From Falciphora oryzae (lineage: Eukaryota > Ascomycota > Sordariomycetes > Magnaporthales > Magnaporthaceae), in NCBI GenBank assembly GCA_000733355.1, contig JNVV01000001.1, positions 712,208 to 776,207 of the forward strand: a stretch of DNA of 64,000 bases, given 5' to 3'. The notes beneath the pieces were generated by a model. The model did no database searches. It was not told where the DNA came from and saw only the letters and a list, made by a program, of their open reading frames with translations. This document shows, piece by piece, positions 34,041 through 46,238 of this stretch (position 1 is the first letter of the stretch; every line of letters begins with the position of its first letter). A program made the translations under genes and the position numbers.

Positions 34041-37000
34041 ATGCCTAGTATATTCTCCCGGCTCAAGGGCAAGGATGGCCCCACGAAAATCAAGAACAAG
34101 AAGGGCGGCGGCCTCGACCACCTAAAGGAGCAGGCCCCCGCCAAGCCGCGATGGGAAGACGCTTTCACGCGGAAAACGGTCGAGCCAGAGGAGATCCAGG
34201 AGCTGGTCCGGCGCTGCACTGTCGAGCTCAAGGCTAGAGGTAATGCCTCCTCCATATCCAACTCTTTCTCTCCCGCGCGCTCGCGGGTCCTCGTGAGCTC
34301 TGGGCTAACGGATGCGTCATCTACTTCCTCGATCGCCTCGCCAGGCCTTGATCTCCCCTTTCTCCTCCTCCCATTCCGTCCGACGTCAGATCCCAGCGGC
34401 GTGCGGACGTTTATCCGCCACTTCTTCGACCCGAGCTCCAACTTGCGGGGTGAGATGTTGGCCCAGGAGTTGCGCATGATCGAGCCAATGGTGCGTTTGC
34501 CTGTCTCGCAGCCCTCGTGCGTGTCAGGTTTCCAATGCTAACACCCTCAAGGTCATATCGGGCGTTATCAAGTGGTGCTGGGCCAGATTGCAGGGCGGTT
34601 TGGTCGGCTGGGACGCCTACGAGCTATTCAAGGTCGGAGAGCAAGGTCAGTAGAGCCTCCATTCCACAAACATTATCTGCGTTCCACAATCGCACTCGCC
34701 CGAGTGGTGGCTTGTGTGGCGCCTGCCGCTGACCGTGTTTCCCCCCAGATTCCGACATGGCCCGAGACTCGTTCAAAACCTTCATTCCACTGAGCGTCGA
34801 TAACGAGGCGCGCACTTCGATAGTATTCGATTTCTTCGACCTCCTTTCCGCTGTCGCTGCCCATGGCAAGGCCAATGGCTTCGGCGGTCGCAAGTTGTCG
34901 CGCATGGCCTCATGGTGGGCCTTTGAGCACAGGGATATCGGCAACGGTTTCGATGGCAGCTACAAGGCGTGGCTCAAGGCTGCCGACGCGACCAGCCACC
35001 TCTTTTTTGCCTACCTCCGATCTTTGAGCCCACAGCATGTCCGCGCCGGCATATCTGCGCTGCCCATGTCGCTGCAGAAGCTTGTCCAGGAGACCGAGTA
35101 CCCACCGGAGCGGCCATCACTCATGATGTCATCGACTTACAAGGTCGTCATGTTCGTCGATACCGTTTCACCCACGCCCTTCGCTCTCCTTCGCCGAGGC
35201 AACCACTTCCAATACCGCGACGAGGACCGCATGCTCCGCGAGTTTTCAGAGTACGAGGATCCGATACAGGCCCTGACGGAGGAATGCCGCAGAGTCCTTA
35301 AGTCTGTCTCTGCGGCCAATCAGACCCAGGCTGTTTCTAGTTCCAAGCACTCGACGGGCCTGCGCGACGCATCCTGGTCACGGTTCGAGGATATCGGCTT
35401 CACCGCAACTCTCGACGAGGAGGAAGAGGACGAGGATGCCGCGGCCCACAGGCGCCAGGTCCCCGGCCTCAGGTCTACCCCGGCCTCGGGCGCCGGTCTA
35501 GCCAGGCCTACAACCCCATCGTGGGCAGACTTCCTCTCGTCTGGCTTTGTTGACGATGGTCCGAACAGCCCCTCGAACCTTCTGCTGCCCCCTGACAAAG
35601 TACTCCCGCCCATTGATACAACGGTGCGCCAGCGCAGCGCGCAGTCTCACAGGCCCAGGCTGGAGACGGAACGCCATCTGGAGCCCGGCGAGCTGGCAAG
35701 CATATCCCGCTTCGAGCTGGACGATTCGTTCTGGTGGGTCTGGATGACTAGCTTGGCCCCCGAGGAGACCCCAGAACGCAAGTCCTCGTTCGGTCGCTGC
35801 GCCGTTATCGAGACGTCGCTGCGCAGCGGACGTTGGCTAGTAATGGAGGAGATGGTCAAAGGTGCTGCGCCAGAGCCTGACGCGGGCGCGTACATTGCCG
35901 AGAAGAAGGGCTTCTTCAGCTGGACTCGCCGGAACAAGGGGGGCCTTTCCCGGAGCAAGTCGACAGGAAAGCATGCGCTGAACAAGGGAGACGCCCATGG
36001 CCCGGCTGCAATGGGCGTCAGCAAGACGAGCATTGCGCCAGACCAGCAGGCCAAGATCCAAGCCGCAGCGCAGCAGCTCCAGGCCAGGCAGCTCCAAGAG
36101 AGGCAGACGGCGAGCGTGGACTCGCCCACCCGCAGGGGGCGGACCAATGCTGACCTGATGGCGGAGAAGACGAACAGCGTCATGACGATGCAGCCTGTGA
36201 TTATGAGCGAGGCGTCGCCTGCGATGAAGTGGGCGAACAAGTACGACAAGGACGCCATTAGGGAAGCGTATCTTGCCAACACCAACGCCGGGCGCGGCAT
36301 GTCACAGGCGAACCTGCACACCAACGGCCACACCGCCGCTAGCGAGCACGACAAGGACGAGCGTCCTCCGCCTCCCGCCAAGTCTCCCTCCCTCATGCCC
36401 CAGTCCCCGTCCTCGATCGTCCCCCAGTCGCCTCTACTTAAGAAGGAGGATGATATGGCAGCTCACGGACGTGCATCTCCCTTGCCGCCCCCGAAGGAGG
36501 AGCACCAGAGCATTGAGTTGGCACGGAACACCACCATGTCCCCTGAGCCCGACGTCACCCCCGACAGCAAGAAGCACCAAAAGAAGCTTCACAAGGAGAA
36601 AGACAAAGCGGCGTCTGGTGGCTTCAGGAAGCTGTTTGGCCGCAAGAACAGGCAGTCTAAGCTGCCTGACCACGCCGCAGCCGATCTCAACGGCATGCTG
36701 GCCCATGATAACCACAAGAACAGTGTGGAAGTCCCAGGCCCCCAGGGGCGAGCTGCGGCCATGTCACCCGAGCCCCCGGTCTCACGGGCCGAGGCGGCGG
36801 TGCCGCCGATCGAACAGCACGAGGAGGATCGCACCCCCCGCGCGCGCACCCCGTCCACCCCCACTCGGCCCCCGGCTACCCAGTCTACGCCGGTGCGCCA
36901 AGAGCCCGAGGCTCGGTATGAGGCATCAGTCGACACGGCCTCGCGTCTGGACACGGCCGACGCCCTGGAGGCTCGGGATGAGTTCTCGCGGTTCGATCAG

Positions 37001-37482
37001 GGTCCGCTTGATCAACCAGCCTTTGTTCCCGACTCGGACGGCGAGGACGACGACGCGACGCCGCCGCCTATCGCCCGGGAACCGTCTCGTGTCGCCAAGG
37101 ACCCTGCTCACGGTGTTGCCAATGCTCCGGTCTCTCCCATGTCCCCTAACCCCCCGGCGCTGGACCGATGGGCACAGATCCGCAAGAACGCTGCCGACCG
37201 TGCCGCTCAGCGACAGAGCGAAGAACAGAGCCAGGGCGGCTTCAGCAAGACTACCGACGGCGATGGCGACACCAGCGGAGAGGAGAGTAAGTTGAACCCC
37301 GACTGGATTTGATCACCTGCGGCTGTCCCATAATGTAATCTTTACTAATATGTCTTGTTTCTTTAGCCATCGAATCCCGTGTGGCCCGTATCAAGGCCAG
37401 AGTCGCCGAGCTGACTGGCAACATGGAGACCGCTCATGGCCCTGGTGCAGCTCCTCGGGCTCCTCAGCCCCTCCGCCGCTAA
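34041..37482 (+). CDS. Msb1/Mug8-domain morphogenesis protein
   Basis: Five exons: 34041-34239, 34345-34490, 34552-34645, 34749-37286, 37367-37482; 1030 residues. The N-terminal ~350 residues form the Msb1/Mug8 domain: PSIFSRLKGKDG start, FTRKTVEPEEIQELVRRCT, PFLLLPFRPTSDPSGVRTFI, GVIKWCWARLQGGLVGWDAY and ARTSIVFDFFDLLSAVAAHGK. The rest is disordered, Pro/Ser-rich, with a strongly basic patch near residues 754-784 (KKHQKKLHKEKDK, FRKLFGRKNRQSK) that could bind membranes or nucleic acid, and a small closing exon with a short helix (ARIKARVAELTGNME). Yeast Msb1 supports Cdc42/Rho1-dependent bud growth and glucan synthesis; a role in hyphal tip growth is inferred. Intron 1 (105 nt) is open in frame and intron 2 uses an AAG acceptor. 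Confidence 0.88.
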
Positions 37483-38871
37483 GCTCCTAATCAACCAAGC
37501 CCTGGTCGCCGAAGTCTCAGGCCTTGATTCACATCCACCCTAAGCAGCCTCACATTGAACCACACTCCACACAACTAGAATCATACCCGCCTTTTTTCTG
37601 TTTCAGTCTCCCATGCCGCACAGTTTTCCTTGCAGATAAACCGCCAATTTCCTTCTCGTCCTTATCCTCATACTCTCCTGCTGCCAAGGCGCCCATATTC
37701 AGTGCGCACAGCAAGCAAAATCTCGTATCTTCTCGTCCGATTTTTTTGTGCTGCCTGCCCTTCGTCTCTTTTTTTTTTTTTTTTTTTTTTNNNNNNNNNN
37801 NNNNNNNNNNNNNNNNNNNNNNNNNNNNNNNNNNNNNNNNNNNNNNNNNNNNNNNNNNNNNNNNNNNNNNNNNNNNNNNNNNNNNNNNNNNNNNNNNNNN
37901 NNNNNNNNNNNNNNNNNNNNNNNNNNNNNNNNNNNNNNNNNNNNNNNNNNNNNNNNNNNNNNNNNNNNNNNNNNNNNNNNNNNNNNNNNNNNNNNNNNNN
38001 NNNNNNNNNNNNNNNNNNNNNNNNNNNNNNNNNNNNNNNNNNNNNNNTTTTATTTATTTGAGCGTTTCCCTTTTCCTTGCTTCATTTTCTTGTCAATACC
38101 CACGCGCAAGCACGGCCTGCATATCGTCAATACCCAACCAACCTATCTCCTAATCGGGGGAAATGCGTCACATGATAGGACCCCCGAATCTGATTTGTCC
38201 GAGGGGCCCATATACCTACCTCCTCTATCGTCTTCTCTAATCATCTTGGAAAACATGCGGGTGATGGCGGGGGAAAGGCCTAGCGTGATGCCAAGCCGGG
38301 CCTCAGGCCAACGCCTCTTGGGCTTCCAGTATCACTTTATGGTAGCGGCCTGTAGCCGAGCGAGCGCGCCCAGTGGATAGCTGTGTTGGGACTTTGTGTG
38401 TCATGTTTGGTTCACATAGATGGTGATTTGGTGAGCCAGCTACCTAGGTTACAGCCACTTCTTTTTCTCTGCGATATTTAGCCTGGCAACCTGCCTATGG
38501 AAGTTTCAACTTCGCTTCTATTAGTCTACCTCATCTAGTAACGCAAGTAGGCCTTGATGATCTGCGTTTTTGTTTCGTCACGATGGCGCAGGCGCGGCAG
38601 ACCTAACATCGGGCTTGGTTTATCCAGTCAATAAGCCACAAAGTCATGTATTGCAGTGCACAAGAGGCACAAAAGAAATGCAGCTTAATTGATCTCGAAA
38701 GTATGGCACATAATGTAAAGCCAATAAATAGAGCCGCCCAACGCCCTATACATGCAACCTTAGTTCCAACTGACTATCACGGCACCCAACAGTTGGCTGT
38801 CCGGCCGCGATCCACACCTACCCCATCTATCTATTGTACAATCCTCGAGGGATAGGGGCTGTCTAGAAGAT
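37483..38871. other. Intergenic between MSB1-like and ZRC1-like genes, with assembly gap
   Basis: Convergent gene ends flank this stretch. It starts with the CT-rich MSB1-like 3' UTR, runs into a poly-T run and a gap, then AT-richer sequence that is probably the ZRC1-like 3' UTR. No gene is supported on either side of the gap. Confidence 0.5.
37791..38047. other. Assembly gap (257 N)
   Basis: An unbroken run of N directly follows a run of about 23 T, so the assembly most likely failed in a homopolymer or low-complexity tract. Any frame reported through it is meaningless. Confidence 0.99.
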
Positions 38872-40548
38872 CTAGTGACTATGGCCACCGTGCCCCTGGG
38901 CGGCGTGGTCGTGGCTGTGGCCACCATCAGCCTGTGGACTGTGTGAATGGCTGCTGCCCGGCGGAGATTTTGTCGAGTCGGAGCAGCAGCCTTGGCCAAC
39001 ACAGTCGTCGACGCACTCGAGGAGGCAGATGGAGCCGGGTCCACCAGTACCGCACGCCGTAGCAGCCTCAGAGGCGCCGTCGGTCTGTTGCTGGTGGTCC
39101 TCCAGGTGGGTGTGGTCGCGATCGAGGCAGAACTCGGGCTGGATGGTGGCGCTGTGGATGCCGTAGGCATGCAGACAGCTCCGGGCGCGCATGGCCAGCT
39201 TCATGTATTTTTCGCCGTTCTCCTCCGAGATGGGGAAGGCCACCCGGATGTGCATCGAGGCGACCAGCTTGGTGTCAGATAGCTGCCAGATGTGGACGTG
39301 GTGGCAACTGACGACGCCTGGCAGATCCTGGATGTCGGCCTTGATGTCGCGGATGCTTATGTGGTCGGGGGTGGCCTGCAGCAGGATCTTGGCCGTGGCG
39401 AGTGTGAGCGGGATGCAGGACCGCAGGATGATGAGCGTGATGAAGAGAGAAACGGCGGGGTCGGCGTAGAAGCGGGCCTCCCACGAAGTCTTCCAGATGA
39501 CGAGCGCGGTGACAATGACGCCAACGTTGCCGAGGGCGTCGCCGATGACGTGTAAAATCATGCCCTGCATGCCCATATCTCCGTGGTTGTGGCCGTGGCC
39601 GTGTCCACCCCGGGACTCCATAGGCTTGTTGTGGTTGTGGCCGGCGTGATCGCAAGAATCCCGACGGGGGCGGCGAGCGAGAGTGCGGCAGTCAGCGCCA
39701 TCCTTGGGAGCTATGCTGGCTGGTGCGGTTGCCGAAGCTCCAGATCCGATCAGGGGCGTCGTCTCACTGGGCAGGTGGCCATCGTCTCGGCTTGGGCTGG
39801 GATCACGGCTTCGGTCGCTGGCCGACTCCTCGTCGGACTGGTTCTGGGGACGACTTGCGGCAATGATCTCCTGGCGGAAGCTGGCGGGGTGGATCGAGAG
39901 ATCGTCAATGTTGGTGAAGCGGCTGTGCCGGATGCTGCTGCCGCGACGCCTGTGCTGGCCCTTGGACAGCGCAGAGGCCCCGCTGCCGCATCTCTCTCGT
40001 GTGTCGCCGTTGCCGAAGCTGATGTGGCGCCCCTCCTCAGCGTCTCGGGTGGCGTCGCGGCCGTGCGAATGCGCCTCGTCGGAATGGGCGTGGCCGTGGT
40101 CGTGGCCATGGTCGTGGTCGTGATCGCCGCCGCCGTGGCCGTGGCTGTGGCCTCCGAGAACGAAAAAGCCGACGAGGTTGGATGTAAGACCCAGGGAGCC
40201 GACAACCAGAATGAGGAATGGGTTCTCGATAACGGGAGGGTCGAGGAAGCGGGTCAGGGCTTCGAGGACAATGGAGACGCAGAGAGCGATTAGGAAAACG
40301 GCGTTGAAGAAGGCGCCCAAGATCTCGGCGCGCAGCCAGCCGTACGAGAACTTGTCGGTGGATTTGTTCTGCGAAACCCTCACGGCCCAGAGGCCTATGA
40401 CGAGCGAGATGACGTCGTTGAGCATGTGGAAGGCATCGGCCATCAGGGCCAGCGACCCGACGTAGATGCCGGAGCCGAGCTCGAGGAAGAAGAACGCCAA
40501 GTCAATGGCCAGCATGATGCTGATGCGCGTTGCCTTGGACCACGCCAT
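38872..40548 (-). CDS. ZRC1: Vacuolar zinc transporter, cation diffusion facilitator (Zrc1/Cot1 type)
   Basis: A single minus-strand exon of 558 residues. The CDF fold is clear: TM1 starts at ATRISIMLAIDLAFFFLEL, TM2 carries the zinc-site motif DAFHMLND, and TM5 carries the paired HVIGDALGNVGV motif. The loop between TM4 and TM5 is very long (~190 residues) with His-rich zinc-binding clusters (HSHGHGGGDHDHDHGHDH and HAGHNHNK through GHGHNH). The cytosolic C-terminal domain (VVSCHHVHIWQLSDTKLVAS) follows, and the protein ends in another His cluster. Zrc1/Cot1 proteins move zinc, and in some cases cobalt, into the vacuole in exchange for protons, giving zinc tolerance. The start codon lies just before the first helix, as expected. 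Confidence 0.95.
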   Translation of the reverse strand: MAWSKATRISIMLAIDLAFFFLELGSGIYVGSLALMADAFHMLNDVISLVIGLWAVRVSQNKSTDKFSYGWLRAEILGAFFNAVFLIALCVSIVLEALTRFLDPPVIENPFLILVVGSLGLTSNLVGFFVLGGHSHGHGGGDHDHDHGHDHGHAHSDEAHSHGRDATRDAEEGRHISFGNGDTRERCGSGASALSKGQHRRRGSSIRHSRFTNIDDLSIHPASFRQEIIAASRPQNQSDEESASDRSRDPSPSRDDGHLPSETTPLIGSGASATAPASIAPKDGADCRTLARRPRRDSCDHAGHNHNKPMESRGGHGHGHNHGDMGMQGMILHVIGDALGNVGVIVTALVIWKTSWEARFYADPAVSLFITLIILRSCIPLTLATAKILLQATPDHISIRDIKADIQDLPGVVSCHHVHIWQLSDTKLVASMHIRVAFPISEENGEKYMKLAMRARSCLHAYGIHSATIQPEFCLDRDHTHLEDHQQQTDGASEAATACGTGGPGSICLLECVDDCVGQGCCSDSTKSPPGSSHSHSPQADGGHSHDHAAQGHGGHSH

Positions 40549-42425
40549 GGTGTCGAGCTTGTGACGGATCCTGCCGTTCAGGGGCTACAACAGTGAGAGA
40601 AGGAGAGGAAAGGAAAGGATGCGTGCAGGCGACGCAGGAGGATGGACTCGAGGCCGGTCAATAGACCAGGCACGCCGTCGGTGGTGGGTGGGTGCTCCGT
40701 TGGTCTTTTTGCAGCCGCGGCGACTAGATTCCCCAGCGAGAAACCAAGTGCCGGCGCGGCGTGTGTACGCGCTTTATAAACAAAAAAAAAAAAAAAAAAA
40801 AAGATAAAATTACCAGGGGATAATCAAGGTGGGATTCTATCGCGCCGCACCGCGTACGGCAGCGCTGTGTTTGATGGGGCGTCGTCTCGCGTTGGTGGAG
40901 ACACGTTTCGTGGCCGCCGCTGTCGACTGCGTTTACTGAGGCGATTCAAGCAGGGGACGAGAGCAAATAAAGGTCCGCTGTGGCTTCTCCGTCCAAGCGC
41001 ACCTGGTTTTTCGGTGTTGGTGGGCAGGATTTGCCGAGCAGTGGCCGGAGAAAGAAACCCGCATGCACAAAAAAAAAAAAAAAAAAAAGGGTTGATTGCC
41101 ACAGTGGTAGCGGCGTCGTCCAGCTGTCCTCGTCTCAAGCAGGTTCTGCCCAATATTTGATGGAATATCTCAGCTGGCCACGGACAGACGGACGAACCGC
41201 TCTGGGAAGCTCGTCGTCATGGACAACAATCGGCGCTTGGAAATACATGGAGTGGCCAATTTTCTGGCGTATTGCGTCAGCAGAGGAGCTCCTTGGTGCA
41301 CAACGTAGCTGCAGTGCTGCATTCGGCATTCGGCCACCAACACCATGGAAGCTAGCGCACCAAATCACGAAATACATCGGATTATCACTGTAGGAATCGA
41401 GCGGTACGTGTTATATGCAAGGCACGGGCACGTCCTGCGTGAACATGATATGGCTCGGACATTTGCGGCTCTGCAGCCAGGCATCCATTGAACCGTTCAA
41501 CCGCGGACTTGGGCATCCCCAGTCGGGCATAGCCTCGCACCCAAAAGGTAGCAACCGGACGGGAGAGCCCATCTCGACGGCCTGATGAAACGGGCAAGCT
41601 CTCGTGGTGCACGACATCAAATGGAGGAGGGTGCTCTGGGCCCGTGCAACCAACCACCACCACTGTTGCTGTTGCACACAAGCCAATCTGCGCAGACACC
41701 ATGCCGCGACCCCGAGGTCAGCTGAACGCCTGTCTTGCTCTTCTCCACCCCGGCTGTTGGCAAGACGGCCCGCCGAGCCAGCATGGATCGACGTCGAAGC
41801 CAGGCACACATGGCTCCCGGCCATGGCACCACCCACACCCAAGACCCAGCCGAGCGGCAATGCGGGAACGCCTGTCAGATCCTTGGTCATGATTAGAGCG
41901 TCGTCGCCATCGACATCCCATTTCCCACCCCCGGCCGAGATGCCGGCTGCGGACTGGTGCCACTGCTCTATGCCGTTACGGTGGTCGGTCCGCCCCTACC
42001 GACGTGGCTATTTCTGCCGGCCGTCGCAACACCCGCAACGTCCACCCATCTTCCAAGTCTCCTGAAGTCTCGGACCCCACGCTCCTGTCCTGGATGATTT
42101 GCTTTCCCCCAACGAAGGAGGCTCCAAGGGGGTTTCTTAGACGCACACTCTTCTTCGGCTGCTTTCCGTGAGCCCCGGTCCGAATGCTATACGATATCCA
42201 TATCTTGACATCTAAGTACTTATCTGCCGGTTTACATAGTGCTTGGCCCGTTCCTCAGTCAGGCGGTATCTGGGTTGGCTGGCCTATTTAGATAGCTCTA
42301 GATCCCCCAATGGCTGAGCTTCTCTTCTTTATAACCCAACCACGGCCCTTTCACCTGTGCCGTAGACAGTCTACCCTCCCAGACAAGATAGTTTGCGCTT
42401 TACCTGTCCTACTTACACATCGGAC
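40549..42425. other. Divergent intergenic region between ZRC1-like and GH3 genes
   Basis: Both flanking genes start here. It contains A runs at about 40782-40802 and 41070-41088; the first follows TTTATAAAC, a possible TATA-like element. No gene is supported; 41411-41890 (-) and 41604-42065 (+) are overlapping frames with no recognisable domain. Confidence 0.45.
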
Positions 42426-45400
42426 ATGGGATCCGAACTGGACGCACGCTCGCCGGACGAGCTGGAGTACGATGGCGACCCTCAGGAATCCCCCTTATGC
42501 AGCATCGACACAAGCACTACCCCGGACACCGAGCTCTCTTCCCCTGAAAGCTCTTACGGCCCAGGTGACGCCCTCGGTGGGACCAAGGACAAGAGACTCC
42601 TAGCCCGAGAAAAACTGGCTCGACTATCCTTGGAAGAGAAGGTATCTATCATACGTACCTCTAGGTAGGGAGCACGGTTTGTCGAGGCACTGACACATGT
42701 GTGCACCCAGGTTTCACTCTTGACAGCCGCCGACTTCTGGAGAACAAAAGCAATCCCGTCCAAGGGAATCCCATCGGCCAAAACCAGCGACGGCCCAAAC
42801 GGCGCACGGGGTGGGATTTTTGTTGGCGGCACTAAGGTATGAAAGATGCCTCTCCTTCAAATCTCTTCTTGGTTGGCAGGCGGCGTTGATGATTCACTTG
42901 TCCATAGGCTGCGCTGTTTCCGTGTGGCATCTCCCTAGCGGCCACGTGGAACAAGAGCCTTCTCCGGGATGTCGGCCGGCATCTCGCAAATGAGACCAAA
43001 GCCAGGTCCGCCAATATCTTGCTCGCTCCGACGGTGTGCCTGCACCGTCATCCCCTTGGTGGGAGGAACTTCGAGTCTTTTTCCGAGGACCCAATCCTCA
43101 CCGGGAAGCTGGCCGCGCAGTACATAAGCGGGCTTCAGGAAAACGGTGTCGCGGCTACCATCAAACGTTAGTACGCTCCCGTGATATTTTGTCACACCTC
43201 GTAGATGGTTCACACTGACAGGTATTTGCAGACTTTGTCGGCAATGAGCAGGAGACAAATCGATTGACGATCGACTCGAGAATATCGGAGCGCCCGCTAC
43301 GTGAGATCTACCTCCGTCCTTTCGAGATCGCCGTCCGGGAGGCAAACCCATGGGCCATCATGACGTCGTACAACCTGGTCAACGGGACGCATGCCGATAT
43401 GCACGAGCATGTACTGAAGGACATTCTCCGTGGAGAGTGGGGCTATGACGGGTATGCTTCCTCCGCAAGGGTACCATATCACCAAGATGCGATGGACTGA
43501 CAAACATGCAAACGAAGCACCGTCATTTCGGACTGGGGTGGCACGAACTCTACGGCCGAGTCGGTCAAGGCCGGTTGCGATATCGAGTTCCCCTTCTCAA
43601 CCAAGTGGCGGTTCGAGAATCTGCTTACGGCACTTGAACAAGGCAAGGTGTCCCAACAGGACATTGATCGGGCGGCTGAGAATGCTCTGACACTTGTCCA
43701 GCGGGTCAAGGGGGATGACACGTCAGCGGAACAGGAGGAGCGGGAGGACGACAGGTCCGAGACCAGAGATCTCATTCGTGAAGCCGGCGCCCAGGGGCTT
43801 ACCCTCCTGAAGAATGAGGGAGCCATTCTACCCATCAACCCGCTGACAACCAAGGTGGCTGTCATTGGTCCCAACGCAAACCGGGCCATTGCGGGCGGTG
43901 GCGGAAGCGCTAGCTTGAACCCCTATTACAACACGCCGCCCCTGGACAGCATCCGAGAGGTAGCGCAACTTGAGGTCAGCTACGCTGTCGGCTGCCATAT
44001 CAACAAATGGCTTCCGGTCGCGTCGCCGGTCTGTGCCATCAGGAATGGCGAGCAGGGCGTCTCGATCGATTGGTTTGCTGGAGACAAATTCAGGGGTAAG
44101 CCGGTGGTAACACAGCGACGGACCAACACAGATCTCTTCCTTTGGGATTCGGCACCCCTTGCGCTTGTGGGGCCCGAATGGTCGGCCATCGCGACTACGT
44201 TCCTGACACCAAGAACGAGCGGGAAACACACCATCAGCTTCATGAGCGTGGGACCCGGCCGACTGCACGTGGACGGCAGACTCGCGCTGGATCTCTGGGA
44301 CTGGACCGAGGAGGGAGAGGCCATGTTCGATGGGTCTGTTGATTACCTGGTCGAGATCGATATGGAGGCAGGCGAAGCCGTCGAGCTGAAGGTCGAAATG
44401 ACCAATGAGCTGCGGCCGGCAGCCAAGCAGAAAGAGTTCAACATGACGCACAAATATGGAGGGTGTCGAATCGGATTCAAGGAGGAGGACACGGTCGACT
44501 ATCTGCAGCAGGCCGTCGACGCCGCTAAGGCTTCAGATGCGGCCATCGTGATCGTCGGGCTTGACGCGGAGTGGGAGTCGGAGGGCTACGACAGGCAGAC
44601 GATGGACTTGCCTTCGGATGGAAGCCAGGACCGGCTGATCGAGGCCGTGTTTGACGCCAACCCGCGGACCGTTGTCATCAACCAGTCGGGGTCTCCTGTC
44701 ACCATGCCTTGGGCAGACAAAGTGCCGGCGATCCTCCAGGCGTGGTACCAGGGTCAGGAGGCCGGGAATGCGCTTGCTGACGTTCTGTTCGGACGCAAGT
44801 CTCCCAGCGGAAAGCTTCCGGTACGCAAATTTTCTTGCTTGTCTACTTATAGCACTCATACCTTGAAGATCGGCTAAAAACTTCATCCCAACCGCTATAG
44901 TGCACGTTTCCCCGGAGGCTCCAGGATACACCGGCGTATCACAGCTGGCCCGGCGAGAATCTTGAAGTCGTTTACGGCGAGGGCATATACGTGGGATACC
45001 GGCACTACGAGCGCGCCGGAGTCACGCCCCTTTTCCCGTTTGGGCACGGGCTCTCGTACACGTCGTTCGAATACGGCAGGCCCTCGCTCAGCAAGCGGGT
45101 TATGTCCGGGCCGGAGGACAGGCTGGAGCTCATCCTGGCCGTCAGCAACGTGGGCGCGGTGGCGGGCGCCGAGACGGTGCAGATCTACGTGGGCGGCGAG
45201 AAGTCGCGGCTGCCGCGGCCGCAGAAGGAGCTGGTCGCGTTCGAAAAGGCGTTCCTGGAGGCCGGCGAGACCAGGCACCTGCGGATCGAGCTCGACAGGT
45301 TCGCCGTCGGGTACTACGACACGTCGGTCTCGCGCTGGGTGGCGGAAGAGGGCAGATTCAGTGTGCTAATCGGGGCGTCGTCTGCGGACATCCGGCAAGT

Positions 45401-45563
45401 TTTCCGAGTTCTTTGCTCCTTGTCCCTTTTTCTCACGTTGCCTCCAAATCCATCCGCACCCCCATTATACCGTTCAAAGCACGGCTAACATGCATGGCAT
45501 TTTCCTCGACACAGACACCAAATCAGCTTTGACGTCATGCAGACATTCTCCTGGGTATTTTAG
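42426..45563 (+). CDS. Intracellular GH3 beta-glucosidase with PA14 insert
   Basis: Seven exons: 42426-42641, 42711-42836, 42908-43166, 43232-43451, 43518-44820, 44901-45394, 45515-45563; 888 residues. GH3 features in order: SDGPNGARGG, IKHFVGNEQE substrate-binding motif, and VISDWGGT with the catalytic nucleophile Asp279. A PA14 domain is inserted near residues 430-570 (DWFAGDKF through LHVDGRLALDLWDW); the likely acid/base Glu is in DAEWESEGYDR near residue 625; FPFGHGLSYTSF and a fibronectin-III-like domain close the protein. No signal peptide is present, so it should be cytosolic, hydrolysing beta-glucosides such as cellobiose or plant and steroid glucosides. The final intron uses a GC donor (GCAAGT at 45395), and intron 4 uses an AAG acceptor. 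The last exon ends QTFSWVF, typical of the family. Confidence 0.9.
45395..45514 (+). other. GC-AG intron in the GH3 beta-glucosidase gene
   Basis: The only donor that joins ADI-R to the family-like ending HQISFDV is GCAAGT at 45395, the usual consensus of GC-AG introns. A CTAAC branch motif is at 45484-45488 and a CAG acceptor ends at 45514. Using the overlapping GTTTTC instead gives a stop six codons after the junction. Confidence 0.75.
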
Positions 45564-46238
45564 TCTGATGTTTTTTTCCCTTGTCGATCTTTTTTCCAAT
45601 CCTATTTTTGAAGGCGCAGTTTGATTTCTGATGGCCAACTTGCCTGGGCTGGGACTCAAAGGACCTGCAGTAAACCGGCGAGTGACTCCTTGGCCGAGTG
45701 CGGACGAATAGGGGCTCTGGACAGGGATTATGGCGTTCAGCGGTCAATCGCTATCCGCCGTCACCGCCTGCGCTGTAGTCCCCAAATCGGGCAAGTAAAT
45801 TGGTTGACAACCGGACAGACAAGCAAATATCGGTTTTTTTTTCTCTAAACATAAATGGACATCAAAGTCCCCTTACGGCCATTTTCGGTAACATCTGTGG
45901 CTTGTGGTAAAAGGTGCAAGTCATACCGCACAGTGCATGCGCTTCGGATAGACACACCGTGGGCTGGTTTCGGACCTACCATTCTGGACGGCTTACTTAT
46001 GAAAGCCTCTCGACATGCATCCATAACTCCTGTCCTTATCTACCTCCTACGAAACACCCACGCGCCTCCTGCCAACCTACCTCCATACCTACAACCGATG
46101 CGCCCTATACTAAAACTTGCACATTCATTACTTCCATAGCCTAGACATTGGCGAAGGAGTGCCTGCAAACTCAAGCCTCTATCTAATTCATTGCTTGGAG
46201 ATCAACACCGTCCAAAGTCACTCAAACCGCCAGGCACA
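45564..46238. other. Intergenic between GH3 and F-box genes
   Basis: Tandem genes; the segment holds the GH3 3' UTR and the F-box promoter/leader, including a T run at 45835-45842. No frame is supported. Confidence 0.5.

Noticed and set aside
37524..38380. Frames running through the N gap
   Set aside because: They include undetermined bases and homopolymer T; no coding evidence on either side.
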